Source: Ancylobacter defluvii (GTDB lineage Bacteria > Pseudomonadota > Alphaproteobacteria > Rhizobiales > Xanthobacteraceae). Taken from it: 64,000 nt of DNA. Numbering within the stretch: the stretch's first letter is position 1; each line of letters begins with the position of its first letter. The position numbers and the translations under genes are program-made. Of the stretch, positions 52,065 through 60,765 are shown piece by piece. The stretch spans positions 156,190-220,189 of the forward strand of contig NZ_JAHBGD010000027.1 of assembly GCF_018390605.1 (NCBI RefSeq). The letters run 5' to 3'. Under the pieces are notes generated by a model. That model made no database searches and was not told the origin of the DNA. It saw nothing but the letters and a program-made list of their open reading frames with translations.

Positions 52065-53216
52065 ATGACAAGCCCCTTTGAGATGCGCACGCATCTTCTC
52101 GCGCGGTCTCTCGAGAGCGCCGGCATCGGACTGGCCCTTCTCAGTGATCCGGACTCGATCGCCTATTACGGGAGCTATTGGAATTATCTCGGCATGGAAT
52201 TCGGGCGGCCGACGGTGATGATCGTGCGTCCCGGTCAGGCTCCGGTGATCCTCACTCCGCTGATGGAATCGGAAATGTGCGCCGCCATGAGCTGGGTCGG
52301 GGACATCCGACCCTGGACCGACGGCGGCCGGGAATGGCGGGACCTGCTCATTGGCCTGTTGGGCAACCCCGCAACGGCCACGCCGATCGGGATCGAAACG
52401 GCCCGGCTGCCGAATGTGATCGCCGCCGAGATCAGGGAGCAACTTCCCGCGCGCATCCTGACGGATATTGCTCCGCTGATCGCCGAGCAGCGCATGATCA
52501 AGTCTCTGGACGAGGTCGCCATCATGCGCCAGGCCGGCACGGTCGCGATCGCCATGATGGATGCGGCCGCAGATGCCATCGGTCCCGGTGTGCCCGAATA
52601 TGAGATCGCGCTCGCCGCCATGCAGGCCGGCACGCGCCGGGCCGCTTCCCTGCTGCGCGATCCGCAGGACCGTTATGTCTCGCCACTGATCCACAATCTG
52701 CAGATCCTGCAGTCAGGCACGGACACCTGCATGGTCCATAGGCGCGCCGGCGTGCGCCGGCTGGAATCCGGCGATCCTGTCTATCTGTGCTTCTGCGGCA
52801 TGGTGAGTTTCCGCAACTACAAGCTCGGCTTTGATCGCCAGTTTTATGTAGGAGCTGTGACCGATGAGCAGGCGTCCATCCAGGAAGCCGCTCTGGCCGC
52901 CCAGCGCGCGGCGCTGGCCACGATCCGCCCAGGCATACGCTGCGAGGCAGTCAATGCCGCAGCGGAAGAGGCCTATGCGGCAGCCGGCTTTTCACCCGGC
53001 TATCGCACCGGCCGCTCGGTCGGCATGTCGCTGCTGGAGGCGCCGGAACTCAAGCGCGGCGAAACACGCGAGCTACGGGCCGGCATGACCTTTGCCGTCG
53101 ATGGCGGCATTACCGTGCCCGGCAAGGGCGGCGGACGCATCGGCGACTCCATCGTCGTGACCGAGGACGGTTTCGACTATCTCACGCCCTATCCCCGCAA
53201 CCTGAAAGTTCTTTGA
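52065..53216 (+). CDS. M24 (creatinase/aminopeptidase P fold) protein with altered metal site
   Basis: 383 residues with an N-terminal creatinase domain (MRTHLLARSLESAGIGLALLSDPDSIAYYGSYWNYLGMEF) and a pita-bread C-terminal domain. The usual metal ligands are mostly gone. DIG becomes CFCG (SGDPVYLCFCGMVSF), GHGIG becomes GRSVG, the EPG glutamate is Asp in FAVDGGITVPG, and RIED is RIGD. Asp in KLGFDRQF is kept. This points to a creatinase- or ectoine-hydrolase-like amide hydrolase without a dinuclear metal, not a peptidase. A GntR gene follows 22 bases later. Confidence 0.82.
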   Translation: MTSPFEMRTHLLARSLESAGIGLALLSDPDSIAYYGSYWNYLGMEFGRPTVMIVRPGQAPVILTPLMESEMCAAMSWVGDIRPWTDGGREWRDLLIGLLGNPATATPIGIETARLPNVIAAEIREQLPARILTDIAPLIAEQRMIKSLDEVAIMRQAGTVAIAMMDAAADAIGPGVPEYEIALAAMQAGTRRAASLLRDPQDRYVSPLIHNLQILQSGTDTCMVHRRAGVRRLESGDPVYLCFCGMVSFRNYKLGFDRQFYVGAVTDEQASIQEAALAAQRAALATIRPGIRCEAVNAAAEEAYAAAGFSPGYRTGRSVGMSLLEAPELKRGETRELRAGMTFAVDGGITVPGKGGGRIGDSIVVTEDGFDYLTPYPRNLKVL

Positions 53217-53238
53217 GGAAGGGGCCGTAGACGCGAGG

Positions 53239-53946
53239 ATGAAACGTGACGGGGACCGCTTTCACCCGGGATCGCGGCCATCAGGATGTCTCGGCGGGGA
53301 CCGGCGGCATCAGGTCTACCGCGCCCTGAAGACACGGGCGCTGCTCTACAGGTTCCGTCCTGGGCAGCATCTGGCCGTCGTCGAACTGTCGGATCAGCTG
53401 AAGGTCAGTAATACGCCCGTGCGTGAGGCGCTGATCCGCCTGCATGCCGAAGGTCATATCGCTGCTGTTCCCGCGCGAGGTTTCTTCGCTCGCGAACTTC
53501 GCCTGCGCGAGATGCAGGAAATCCACGACCTCCTGCAACTCCTCCTCCGACACAGCCTCGAAGTGGGGGCATTTCAAGCTTCATTGCGCCCTTTGCCCGA
53601 CCTGGGACCTCCCCCCTTGACGCCGTGCGATCCAAGGACGGCCGTTGCGCTGGCCCGCCGAACCGAAGCCTTGTTCATCGCCATGAGCCGATATACGGGC
53701 AGCGATGTGATCGAGCGCAACGTGATCGATCTGTGCGAGCGGACCCATCATGTTCGCCGCTGTGCCTATCGATCATCCGATCTGACCGTGCCGCTGCATG
53801 CCTCACTCACCGCCCTCGCCTCCGCGCTGGCCGACGGAAAAATGGGGGCGGCTGTGATCGCTCTGAATGATCATTTCAGGGTTCTTGAGGCGGCGCTGCC
53901 GGATCTGGTCATGCGCGCGCTCGCGACGTCCTTGATGCAGGACTAA
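53239..53946 (+). CDS. GntR-family regulator
   Basis: 235 residues. The winged helix is clear from residue 24 on (HQVYRALKTRALLYRFRPGQHLAVVELSDQLKVSNTPVREALIRLHAEGHIAAVPARGFFAREL). The C-terminal part is helical and FCD-like but weak (AMSRYTGSDVIERNVIDLCERTHHVRRCAY). The first 20 residues are not conserved, so the true start may be later. It is probably co-transcribed with the M24-type gene. Confidence 0.85.
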   Translation: MKRDGDRFHPGSRPSGCLGGDRRHQVYRALKTRALLYRFRPGQHLAVVELSDQLKVSNTPVREALIRLHAEGHIAAVPARGFFARELRLREMQEIHDLLQLLLRHSLEVGAFQASLRPLPDLGPPPLTPCDPRTAVALARRTEALFIAMSRYTGSDVIERNVIDLCERTHHVRRCAYRSSDLTVPLHASLTALASALADGKMGAAVIALNDHFRVLEAALPDLVMRALATSLMQD

Positions 53947-54101
53947 CGCGTGTGATCGGGAAGGACATCACCTCGATCACGTCATGCCCGGAAAGGCGGC
54001 TACTATGGATCTCAATATCCCCACTGATCGTCCGCCTTCGCAATGAGCTTGATCGTACCATCACCATCCCGCGGCGCGATGAAACCTTCCTTGGAGACGT
54101 T

Positions 54102-54476
54102 TTACGCCGCCAGCCTGTAAGGCCGCACCAGGACATCCGCCGGAATACCCCACTCCTTGCTCAACTTGCCGATCATATCGACAGTCAGGGCTCGCTTGCG
54201 GCGCAGGACTTCCGATGCGCGCGGTGCGGAGCCGAGCAACACCGCAAGATCCTGCTGCGTTCGCCCGGTCGCTTCAAGGAAAGCACGCAGCGCTTCGACA
54301 GGATCGGCATCTGGCAGTGGAAAGTGCCGCTCCTCATACGCCGCGATAAGGTCCGAGAGCACGTCGAAGCGGTCCCCTTCCGTCGAGCCCGGTTCAGGCT
54401 GTTGCTCGAAATAGCGAGTCACCTCGGCCAGCGCCCACTCATAGTCCGCGTCGGTCTTGATCGGTCGAATGTCCAT
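54102..54476 (-). CDS. higA: HigA-type antitoxin
   Basis: 124 residues from the ATG at 54476, sharing one base with the higB stop (TGATG). It opens with the HigA N-terminal region (MDIRPIKTDADYEWALAEVTRYFEQQPEPGSTEGDRFDVLSDLIAAYEERHFPLPDADPVEALRAFLEATGRTQQDLAVLLGS), and the C-terminal XRE helix-turn-helix follows (RASEVLRRKRALTVDMIGKLSKEWGIPADVLVRP). It neutralises HigB and represses the operon, probably through the tandem sites at 54789-54827. Confidence 0.95.
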   Translation of the reverse strand: MDIRPIKTDADYEWALAEVTRYFEQQPEPGSTEGDRFDVLSDLIAAYEERHFPLPDADPVEALRAFLEATGRTQQDLAVLLGSAPRASEVLRRKRALTVDMIGKLSKEWGIPADVLVRPYRLAA

Positions 54477-54772
54477 CAAACGGTCTCCGGATCTATGGCG
54501 TCATATTCAGCGTGAGTGCCCACGAACTTGATCAACACCCGACGGAATGGATAGGCAACGTGGACGATGAGGCGGAACTTGTTGCCACCGACATCGAAGA
54601 TCAGGCGGTTGTCCCCTATGAAATCCACGGTAGTCCCGAAGGTCGCTTTCACGTCCTGAGGGCCGGTCCACGCGGCCTTCGCCACGCGAGCATACCAGAG
54701 CACGAGTGGCGTCTCAGCTTGCGGATAGCGCTCCCAAAAGAGCTTGAGAGTCCGGCGAGCGATGATCTGCAT
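54476..54772 (-). CDS. higB: HigB-type mRNA interferase toxin
   Basis: 98 residues, the family length: MQIIARRTLKLFWERYPQAETPLVLWYARVAKAAWTGPQDVKATFGTTVDFIGDNRLIFDVGGNKFRLIVHVAYPFRRVLIKFVGTHAEYDAID. The RelE fold residues (KFRLIV, FVGTHAEYD) are intact. It is a ribosome-dependent RNase in known systems. The toxin-first gene order is typical for higBA. No lesion is seen, in contrast to the broken RelE toxin at 2346. Confidence 0.95.
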   Translation of the reverse strand: MQIIARRTLKLFWERYPQAETPLVLWYARVAKAAWTGPQDVKATFGTTVDFIGDNRLIFDVGGNKFRLIVHVAYPFRRVLIKFVGTHAEYDAIDPETV

Positions 54773-54788
54773 AGGAGCTTATAGCGAA

Positions 54789-54827
54789 TTCCCAGATTGG
54801 GAACAAGATGCTTTCCCAGATTGGGAA
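54789..54827. promoter_or_regulatory. Tandem operators of higBA
   Basis: TTCCCAGATTGGGAA occurs at 54789-54803 and 54813-54827, 24 bases apart. Each is a near-perfect palindrome with arms TTCCCA/TGGGAA. The first lies 17 bases upstream of higB. Two helical-turn-spaced sites suit cooperative binding of HigA dimers. Confidence 0.88.
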
Positions 54828-54886
54828 AAACTATCTCCACAGGCGGCGCCACTCGGAGTTGGACAGTATCCGTAGCGGCCGTATCC

Positions 54887-56329
54887 CTAATGCGCATAGA
54901 GCTCCCGCCGTTCTGACAGCGGAGGCTGCATGCCGGGACCGTCATCCATCTCATCCTTCGGCTCGATCCAGCCGGCCAGACCCACCCGCTCCAGCGCAGC
55001 GCCGGTCGCCAGGAGTTTCATATCCCGATGATGCGCACCGATCAGTTGCAACCCGATCGGCAGGCCGTCACCGTCCCGACCGATGGGAACGGTCAGCGCC
55101 GGATGACCGGTCAGGTTGAACAGGCAGGTGAAGTGCGACAGCGCATTGCCGACAGGCACCGCAACGCCCGCTAGTGACACCTGCTTCTGGTCCAGCGCTG
55201 GCGCGACGATCGGCGTCGTCGGCGTCATCAGCACATCGATATCCTTGAGCCGCTCGCTGACCTCGGCCTGCTTCGCGGCGATCAGCCGGAGCGCCTGCAC
55301 ATAATGCTCGGCCAGGATGAACTGGCCCTGAAGCAGCCCCTCACGCACATCCTCGCCATAGAGATCGAACCGGCGCTGGAGATTTGTCCGGTGCCAGGCA
55401 AAAGCTTCGACGAGCTGGACGGCCAGCGAGGCCGTGCGCACATGGGTGGCGTCCGGCATCACCACATCGACGATCTGGGCCCCGAGCCGGCGGCATTCCG
55501 CAATCAGCTGATGCACGCGCAGGGCAATGTCGGACGCCACATTCTCAAGATAGCCTCCCCTGGGTACGCCGATCCGCAGGCCGTGCAGCGAGTTGCCACG
55601 CTCGGAATGATCGGCATTCGCTGCCAAGACGGCCTCATCCGCCTCGCGAATGGCGAGGAACACCTCGGCCGCGTCGCCGCAGCTTCGCGTAAGAATCCCG
55701 GCATGATCCAGCGACCAGCAGAACGGCACCACGCCCTTCAGGCTGATCTGCCCGCGCGTCGGCTTGAAGCCGACAAGGCCGCACAGGCTGCCGGGAACGC
55801 GCACCGAGCCGCCCGTATCGGTGCCGATGGCAAACATGGCCGTCCGATTGGCGACCGCAACGGCGGAGCCGCTGGAGGATCCGCCCGCCAGGCGGCGTCG
55901 GTCATGCGGGTTAGCCGGCGTGCCAAAGGTCGGGTTGGCGCCGGTGATGCCATAGCAGAACTCGTGCAGATTGTTCTTTCCCAAAAGGATGGCACCAGCG
56001 GCCTTGAGCCGCTCCAGCGCCTGCGCGTCTCTGATGGGCCGGTAATCATGCATGGCGCGCGATCCGGCCGTGGTCGGCAGCGACACCGTGTCGAACACGT
56101 CCTTGCAGGAGAAGGGGATCCCGGCGAGGCGCCCCGATGCGCCGGCCTGCTCCACCAGACAAGCACGCGAGTGTGCGCCTTCCGCGCCGATCGAGACATA
56201 GCTGAGATCGCGATCATTGCGGGCTTCGGCTCGCGCCAGAAACGCCGCGGTCACCTCTTCCGGCCGGACCTCCCCGGAGACCATCAGCCGCCGGAGCTTG
56301 CGCAAGGACAGACGCGTGAGGTCGCTCAT
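54887..56329 (-). CDS. Amidase (amidase signature family)
   Basis: 480 residues. The Ser-cisSer-Lys triad is present: Lys76 in GIPFSCKDVFD, the GGSSSGSAVAVA loop at 149-160 and nucleophile Ser175 in GTDTGGSVRVPG. The family hydrolyses amides such as 1-carboxybiuret, indoleacetamide or Glu-tRNA amide. Its start overlaps the small AtzG-like gene by 4 bases, which favours an AtzE-like enzyme over GatA. It is the last gene of the operon with a spermidine-type ABC importer, so it probably cleaves the imported nitrogen compound. Confidence 0.92.
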   Translation of the reverse strand: MSDLTRLSLRKLRRLMVSGEVRPEEVTAAFLARAEARNDRDLSYVSIGAEGAHSRACLVEQAGASGRLAGIPFSCKDVFDTVSLPTTAGSRAMHDYRPIRDAQALERLKAAGAILLGKNNLHEFCYGITGANPTFGTPANPHDRRRLAGGSSSGSAVAVANRTAMFAIGTDTGGSVRVPGSLCGLVGFKPTRGQISLKGVVPFCWSLDHAGILTRSCGDAAEVFLAIREADEAVLAANADHSERGNSLHGLRIGVPRGGYLENVASDIALRVHQLIAECRRLGAQIVDVVMPDATHVRTASLAVQLVEAFAWHRTNLQRRFDLYGEDVREGLLQGQFILAEHYVQALRLIAAKQAEVSERLKDIDVLMTPTTPIVAPALDQKQVSLAGVAVPVGNALSHFTCLFNLTGHPALTVPIGRDGDGLPIGLQLIGAHHRDMKLLATGAALERVGLAGWIEPKDEMDDGPGMQPPLSERRELYAH

Positions 56330-56550
56330 TGGCCTGTTTCCTGGAAAGGGGGGATTGCCGGTCCGATGTCGGCGAGATCCTCATCGGCGAGCCCCCGCAA
56401 GCCTGCCAGCAGATCACCCAGGCCACTGACGAGGCCATGCCCCGCCCCGTGTACCAGCGGCGCCAACGTCGCTGCAGGCCAGTCACGCCCGGCAAGCCGC
56501 GTAGCGACGTCGGCCAGGAAGTCGGCGTCGAGCCAGTCCGGACGGCTCAT
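56326..56550 (-). CDS. Small AtzG/GatC-like protein
   Basis: 74 residues from the ATG at 56550 (MSRPDWLDADFLADVATRLAGRDWPAATLAPLVHGAGHGLVSGLGDLLAGLRGLADEDLADIGPAIPPF). It overlaps both neighbours by 4 bases (ATGA). Size, helical composition, the C-terminal Pro-rich end and its place directly before an amidase match AtzG/DUF4089 proteins, which are GatC-like stabilising subunits of AtzE. The sequence similarity alone is weak, so the call rests mainly on context. Confidence 0.6.
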   Translation of the reverse strand: MSRPDWLDADFLADVATRLAGRDWPAATLAPLVHGAGHGLVSGLGDLLAGLRGLADEDLADIGPAIPPFQETGQ

Positions 56551-57365
56551 CGGCGTGCTCCTGCCGATCGCGCCGAGCGAGCGATCAGCATCGCTGCGAG
56601 CATGACGATGGTGACGAGAAGCACCATGAGCGTCGCTGCGGCGAGCACGGCGGGACTCAACTGATCCCGCACACCCGACCACATCTGCAACGGAATAGTG
56701 CGCTGGTCATAGCCGGCCAGGAATAGCGCGATGACGGCCTCATCGAAGGACGTGACAAAGGCGAATAGAGCACCTGAGGCGATACCGGGCGCGATCAGCG
56801 GCAAGGTCACCTTGAAGAAGGCGGCCAAGGGCGACGAGCCCAGAATGGATGCGGCGCGGAGCAGGCGCTCGTCAAAGTTGGTGAGCGTGCTGCCCACCGT
56901 CACAACCACATAGGGCGCAGCCAATGCGGTATGGGCGAGAATGATGCCGGCGAAGGATTGGGTAAGCCCCAGCGGCGCCAGGAAGAAATAGATCCCCGTG
57001 GCGAACAGGATGACCGGTACCACCAGCGGCGACGCGATGATGACCGCAAACATCTTGCGCGGTCTTGTCGGTAGCCGCCGCAATCCAAGCGCCGCCATCG
57101 TGCCAAGAAGGGTTGCCAGCGGCGTGACGACGGCCGCGATGCTCAGGCTGTTGCGCAGCGCCAGCCGCCACTGCGCGCTTTCCGCAATTTCCCGATACCA
57201 GCGCACTGACCAGCCAGACGGATCAAGCTGGAGCATGGCCGGCGTGAAGGAGAAATACGGTTCCGGATTGAAGGATAGCGGCACGATCACGAGGAGTGGC
57301 AGCACAAGGAAGGCCGCGATCAGGCCGCAGAGAAGATAGAACCCGAAACGGGCGAGCCGGTTCAT
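56547..57365 (-). CDS. ABC transporter permease, PotC type
   Basis: 272 residues with six membrane segments. The EAA contact loop is EERLLRAASILGSSPLAAFFKVTLPLIAPGIASGALFAFVTSFDEAVIALF-like (in this protein DERLL). It is typical for the spermidine/putrescine/iron class (PotC). It overlaps the PotB-type gene and the AtzG-like gene by 4 bases each, so stoichiometric translation is likely. Confidence 0.92.
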   Translation of the reverse strand: MNRLARFGFYLLCGLIAAFLVLPLLVIVPLSFNPEPYFSFTPAMLQLDPSGWSVRWYREIAESAQWRLALRNSLSIAAVVTPLATLLGTMAALGLRRLPTRPRKMFAVIIASPLVVPVILFATGIYFFLAPLGLTQSFAGIILAHTALAAPYVVVTVGSTLTNFDERLLRAASILGSSPLAAFFKVTLPLIAPGIASGALFAFVTSFDEAVIALFLAGYDQRTIPLQMWSGVRDQLSPAVLAAATLMVLLVTIVMLAAMLIARSARSAGARR

Positions 57366-58534
57366 GCGCGCAGCCCTCCGCGTTCGGCGAGGCGCGGCAG
57401 CGTCAAAGCGAGGAGCAGAACCGCGAGCAGGAGCAACGTCCCAAGAGCGGCAGCCAAGCCCCAGTTCAGGCTCCTCTGCATGTGAAAAGCGATCTGATTG
57501 CTGATGAGTTGGCCGGTTCGTCCTCCCACCAGGGCCGGGGTGACGTAGTAGCCAAGCGACAGGATGAAGACGAGCAGACCGCCGGCTGCAACGCCGGGAT
57601 AGGTCAGCGGAAGATAGACGCGTGCGAAGGTTCGCAGTGGATGCGCTCCCAGGCTTGCAGAGGCGCGCACATAGGACGTCGGCAGTCCCGCCATCACCGA
57701 ATAGAGCGGAAGCACGAAGAAGGGCAACAGCACGTGAACCATGACGATGATGGTGCCCGTCATGTTGTAGATCAGGTCCAGACGGCCGGTCTCGCTGACC
57801 AGCCCCATCGCGACCAGACCTTCATTGATGACACCGCGCCGCTGCAGCAGCACGATCCAGGCCGTGGCGCGCACCAGCAATGAGGTCCAGAACGGCAGCA
57901 GCACCAGGAAGAGCAGCAGCGTACGCAATGAGGGGCCGGACGCTGCCATGGCATAGGCATAGGGATAGCCGAGCAGCGCACAGATGAGGGTCACCAAGGC
58001 GGCGACCCAGGCGGTCCGCAGGAAGAGATCGACATAAAGCCGCCGCGCCTCCTCCTGCCGAACCAGCGCACCATCGGCCGTCACGGTCACATCAAGTGCG
58101 TTGAGCAGATGTCGCCCCGTCCAGGGCGAGGTCACGCGCGCCAGAATCCGCCAGAGATCGGGATCGCTCCAGCCTCGATCGATCCGCGTAAGCTCCGTGT
58201 CAGGCTCCCGCTCCAGATGTCGCACGGTGACGTCGATCAGCGCGCGAAGCCCATTCCGCTCGCGGTTGAGGCGTTGGGCGAGCCGACCGATCCGGTTGGT
58301 CGCGCTCGCCTCCCGTAGATCCGCGGTGACGGCTTTAGTGGCCATTTGCGGAACGCCAGTCCCGTCCCATCGAATGAGGGCCTGGCGCGTACGCGGCATG
58401 AGCTCGGCGATTTCCGGGTCATGGACGCTGCGCAGGAGCATTGTCGCGATGGGCGCCAGGAAGGCGATAGCGATAAAGGCGACCAGAGGAAGCACGAGCG
58501 CCAAGCCGGCGCGGGAGGGCGAGGCCGCGTTCAT
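57362..58534 (-). CDS. ABC transporter permease, PotB type
   Basis: 390 residues from the ATG at 58534, which overlaps the binding-protein stop (ATGA). It is longer than ordinary PotB because about 110 residues are inserted between the first and second membrane helices (VHDPEIAELMPRTRQALIRWDGTG to LLNALDVTVTAD), a periplasmic insertion seen in one PotB subgroup. The contact loop is RASASLGAHPLRTFARVYLPLTYPGVAAGGLLVF. It works with the PotC-type permease and the ATPase. Confidence 0.9.
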   Translation of the reverse strand: MNAASPSRAGLALVLPLVAFIAIAFLAPIATMLLRSVHDPEIAELMPRTRQALIRWDGTGVPQMATKAVTADLREASATNRIGRLAQRLNRERNGLRALIDVTVRHLEREPDTELTRIDRGWSDPDLWRILARVTSPWTGRHLLNALDVTVTADGALVRQEEARRLYVDLFLRTAWVAALVTLICALLGYPYAYAMAASGPSLRTLLLFLVLLPFWTSLLVRATAWIVLLQRRGVINEGLVAMGLVSETGRLDLIYNMTGTIIVMVHVLLPFFVLPLYSVMAGLPTSYVRASASLGAHPLRTFARVYLPLTYPGVAAGGLLVFILSLGYYVTPALVGGRTGQLISNQIAFHMQRSLNWGLAAALGTLLLLAVLLLALTLPRLAERGGLRA

Positions 58535-59604
58535 TGGACCAGCCACGCCGCATAACGTTCATTGATCGCGTCGCCATGAGCGGTCCACCAGGCGGCGTCG
58601 AAGGCCAGGGCGTTGTTGAAATTGGCCGGTGCCGTTGGAAGCGTGGCGGCGATCGCCGGCGCGATCAGCGGCTGGGAGGATCGACGCACAGGGCCATAAG
58701 CGATGTATTGGGTTTGCGCGGCGAGAGGCGCGGTGCCCGTGGCAAAGCGTACGAAATCGAGTGCCCGCTCCTTGGCTCCGGTACCGGCGACGACCGCGTA
58801 GTAGTCCGCATTCCAGATCTGCCGCTCCCAGATGATCTTCAGCGGCTTGGCATCCTCCGAGATAGCCGATTGGACGCGCCCATTATAAGCGGCAGAAAGC
58901 GCCACCTCGCCATCGGCGAGAAGTTGGATCATCTGCGCTCCGGTCTCCCAGAAGACGGCGTGATCCTTCACCGTGTCGAGCTTGGCAAAGGCACGGTCGA
59001 GACCTTCCGGCTTTGCCAACACCCGATAGACCTCAGAGGGGGTCACGCCATCGGCCATCAACGCCCATTCAAGTATGGCGTGAGGACGCTTGGGCAGTCC
59101 ACGGCGGCCCGGAAATCTCTCCAGATCGAAGAAGTCCTCGATCCGGCTCGGCTTGGCATCGGGAAAGGCCGGATCGCTGAAGGCCAGCACATTGGACCAG
59201 ATGACGGTGCCGACACCGCACTCATGAAGTGACCCGGTAACAAAGTCCTTGATGGCCGGAACCCCATCGGAGCCTGCCGGCAGTTGCGCCGGATCGATCT
59301 TCTCGAACAGACCGTCGGCGCAGCCACGATCAAGATCCTGCAACTCGACATCAACGATGTCCCAGTTCACCGTGCCCGAACGGACCTGGGCGGTGAGCTC
59401 GGCAAGTCCCCCATTGTAGTCGACCGACTTGATTGTCACGCCGGTGCTGGCGGTGAACGGATCATACTGCGACTTGCTCTGGCTTGCCGTGTATTGGCCG
59501 CCGAAGGAGGCGATGGTCAGAGCGTCCGCCGCGCTCGCGGGGCCAGAAGCGATCAGAAGGCAGAGAACGGCTGCGGACGACACTTTCGGGCACGCGATAA
59601 CCAT
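58531..59604 (-). CDS. ABC transporter substrate-binding protein, PotD type
   Basis: 357 residues from the ATG at 59604, after AAGGAGG. Signal peptide (SSAAVLCLLIASGPASA), then LTIASFGGQYTASQSKSQYDPFTASTGVTIKSVDYNGGLAELTAQVRSGTVNWDIVDVE, the usual start of PotD/Fbp-like proteins. WNADYYAVVAGTGAKERALDFVRFA is near the C-terminus. It binds a polyamine-like or amide-containing compound in the periplasm; the amidase in the same operon hints at an amide. Confidence 0.92.
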   Translation of the reverse strand: MVIACPKVSSAAVLCLLIASGPASAADALTIASFGGQYTASQSKSQYDPFTASTGVTIKSVDYNGGLAELTAQVRSGTVNWDIVDVELQDLDRGCADGLFEKIDPAQLPAGSDGVPAIKDFVTGSLHECGVGTVIWSNVLAFSDPAFPDAKPSRIEDFFDLERFPGRRGLPKRPHAILEWALMADGVTPSEVYRVLAKPEGLDRAFAKLDTVKDHAVFWETGAQMIQLLADGEVALSAAYNGRVQSAISEDAKPLKIIWERQIWNADYYAVVAGTGAKERALDFVRFATGTAPLAAQTQYIAYGPVRRSSQPLIAPAIAATLPTAPANFNNALAFDAAWWTAHGDAINERYAAWLVQ

Positions 59605-59635
59605 GGTGAACCTCCTTAAGATGGGAAGGGTGCGC

Positions 59636-60757
59636 TCAGGCGGCGAAGGCCCGTGCATCCTCTCGGCAGAAGCCGAGAGCGATGGTCGCGCCGCGCTCAG
59701 GGCGCGCGCTCTGGCCGCAATTGGGCAGTTTCCAGATGATCTCGGTGCCGTCGCGCATCCGGCAGCGCACACGGGAAACCTCGCCGAGATAGGTGATGTC
59801 GGCGACCTCCACCTCGACCGAGGATCCATCCCCGACCTGTGCCGGCCGCAGCCGCTCCGGCCGGACCGCAAGGCTCACCCGATCGCCGATGCGCGCGTCT
59901 GCGATGTTTCGCGCTTCAAGGACTGCGCCATCGGCGCAGCGGACATGGCAGAATTCGGTATTGGCGGCGATCACCATGCCGGTGATACGGTTGTTCTCGC
60001 CGATGAAGCCGGCCACGAAGGCGGTGCGCGGCGCCTCATAGAGCTCAGAGGGCGTTCCGATCTGGGCAATCCGCCCCGCTTCGAACACCGCGACGCGGTC
60101 GGAAAGCGACAAGGCTTCGCTCTGGTCGTGGGTGACATAGACGATGGTCGGTCGTAGCTCGCGATGGAGTCTGACAATCTCGTCCTGCATCTGCTCGCGC
60201 AGCTGCTTGTCGAGCGCGCCGAGCGGCTCGTCCATCAACACGAGCTGCGGCTTGTAGATCAGCGCCCGAGCCACGGCGATGCGCTGCTGCTGCCCGCCGG
60301 ACAGTTGCGCCGGGCGCCGATCCCGCATGCCATCCAGGCGGATGAGCTGCAGCGCCCACGCGACACGCTCAGTGATCTCGGATTTGCGCCAGCCGCGCGC
60401 CTGGAGTGGATAGGCCAGGTTCTCGCCGACGGTCAGGTGCGGGAACAGCGCATAATGCTGGAACACCATGCCGATATTACGCTTATAGGGCGGCAGCCTG
60501 GACACGTCGCGCCCGCCGATCTCGATTGTCCCGGCGCTCGGCGGCTCGAAGCCGGCGAGCATCATCAGTAGGCTGGTCTTGCCGGAGCCTGAGGGACCGA
60601 GAATAGTCAGGAACTCGCCCGGGTGAACGTCGAGATCAAGCGCGTCCACCACCTTGGTGACGCCATCATAGCTCTTGTCGACGCAGCGCAGCACCAGAGC
60701 TTCCGCCTGGGGCCCGTTGCCTGATGGCGCCAGCGCGCTCGTGACCTTCATCAGCAT
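59636..60757 (-). CDS. ABC transporter ATPase, PotA type
   Basis: 373 residues from the ATG at 60757 (GAGGG upstream; an in-frame TTG at 60769 is unlikely). Walker A GPSGSGKTS, VFQHYALFPHLTVGENL, signature LSGGQQQRIAVARAL, Walker B VLMDEPLGALD and VTHDQSEAL are complete. A C-terminal TOBE domain follows (IADARIGDRVSLAVRPERLR). Typical PotA/FbpC architecture. It starts 8 bases after the GntR stop and precedes the binding-protein gene. Confidence 0.93.
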   Translation of the reverse strand: MLMKVTSALAPSGNGPQAEALVLRCVDKSYDGVTKVVDALDLDVHPGEFLTILGPSGSGKTSLLMMLAGFEPPSAGTIEIGGRDVSRLPPYKRNIGMVFQHYALFPHLTVGENLAYPLQARGWRKSEITERVAWALQLIRLDGMRDRRPAQLSGGQQQRIAVARALIYKPQLVLMDEPLGALDKQLREQMQDEIVRLHRELRPTIVYVTHDQSEALSLSDRVAVFEAGRIAQIGTPSELYEAPRTAFVAGFIGENNRITGMVIAANTEFCHVRCADGAVLEARNIADARIGDRVSLAVRPERLRPAQVGDGSSVEVEVADITYLGEVSRVRCRMRDGTEIIWKLPNCGQSARPERGATIALGFCREDARAFAA

Positions 60758-60765
60758 GGGCACCC

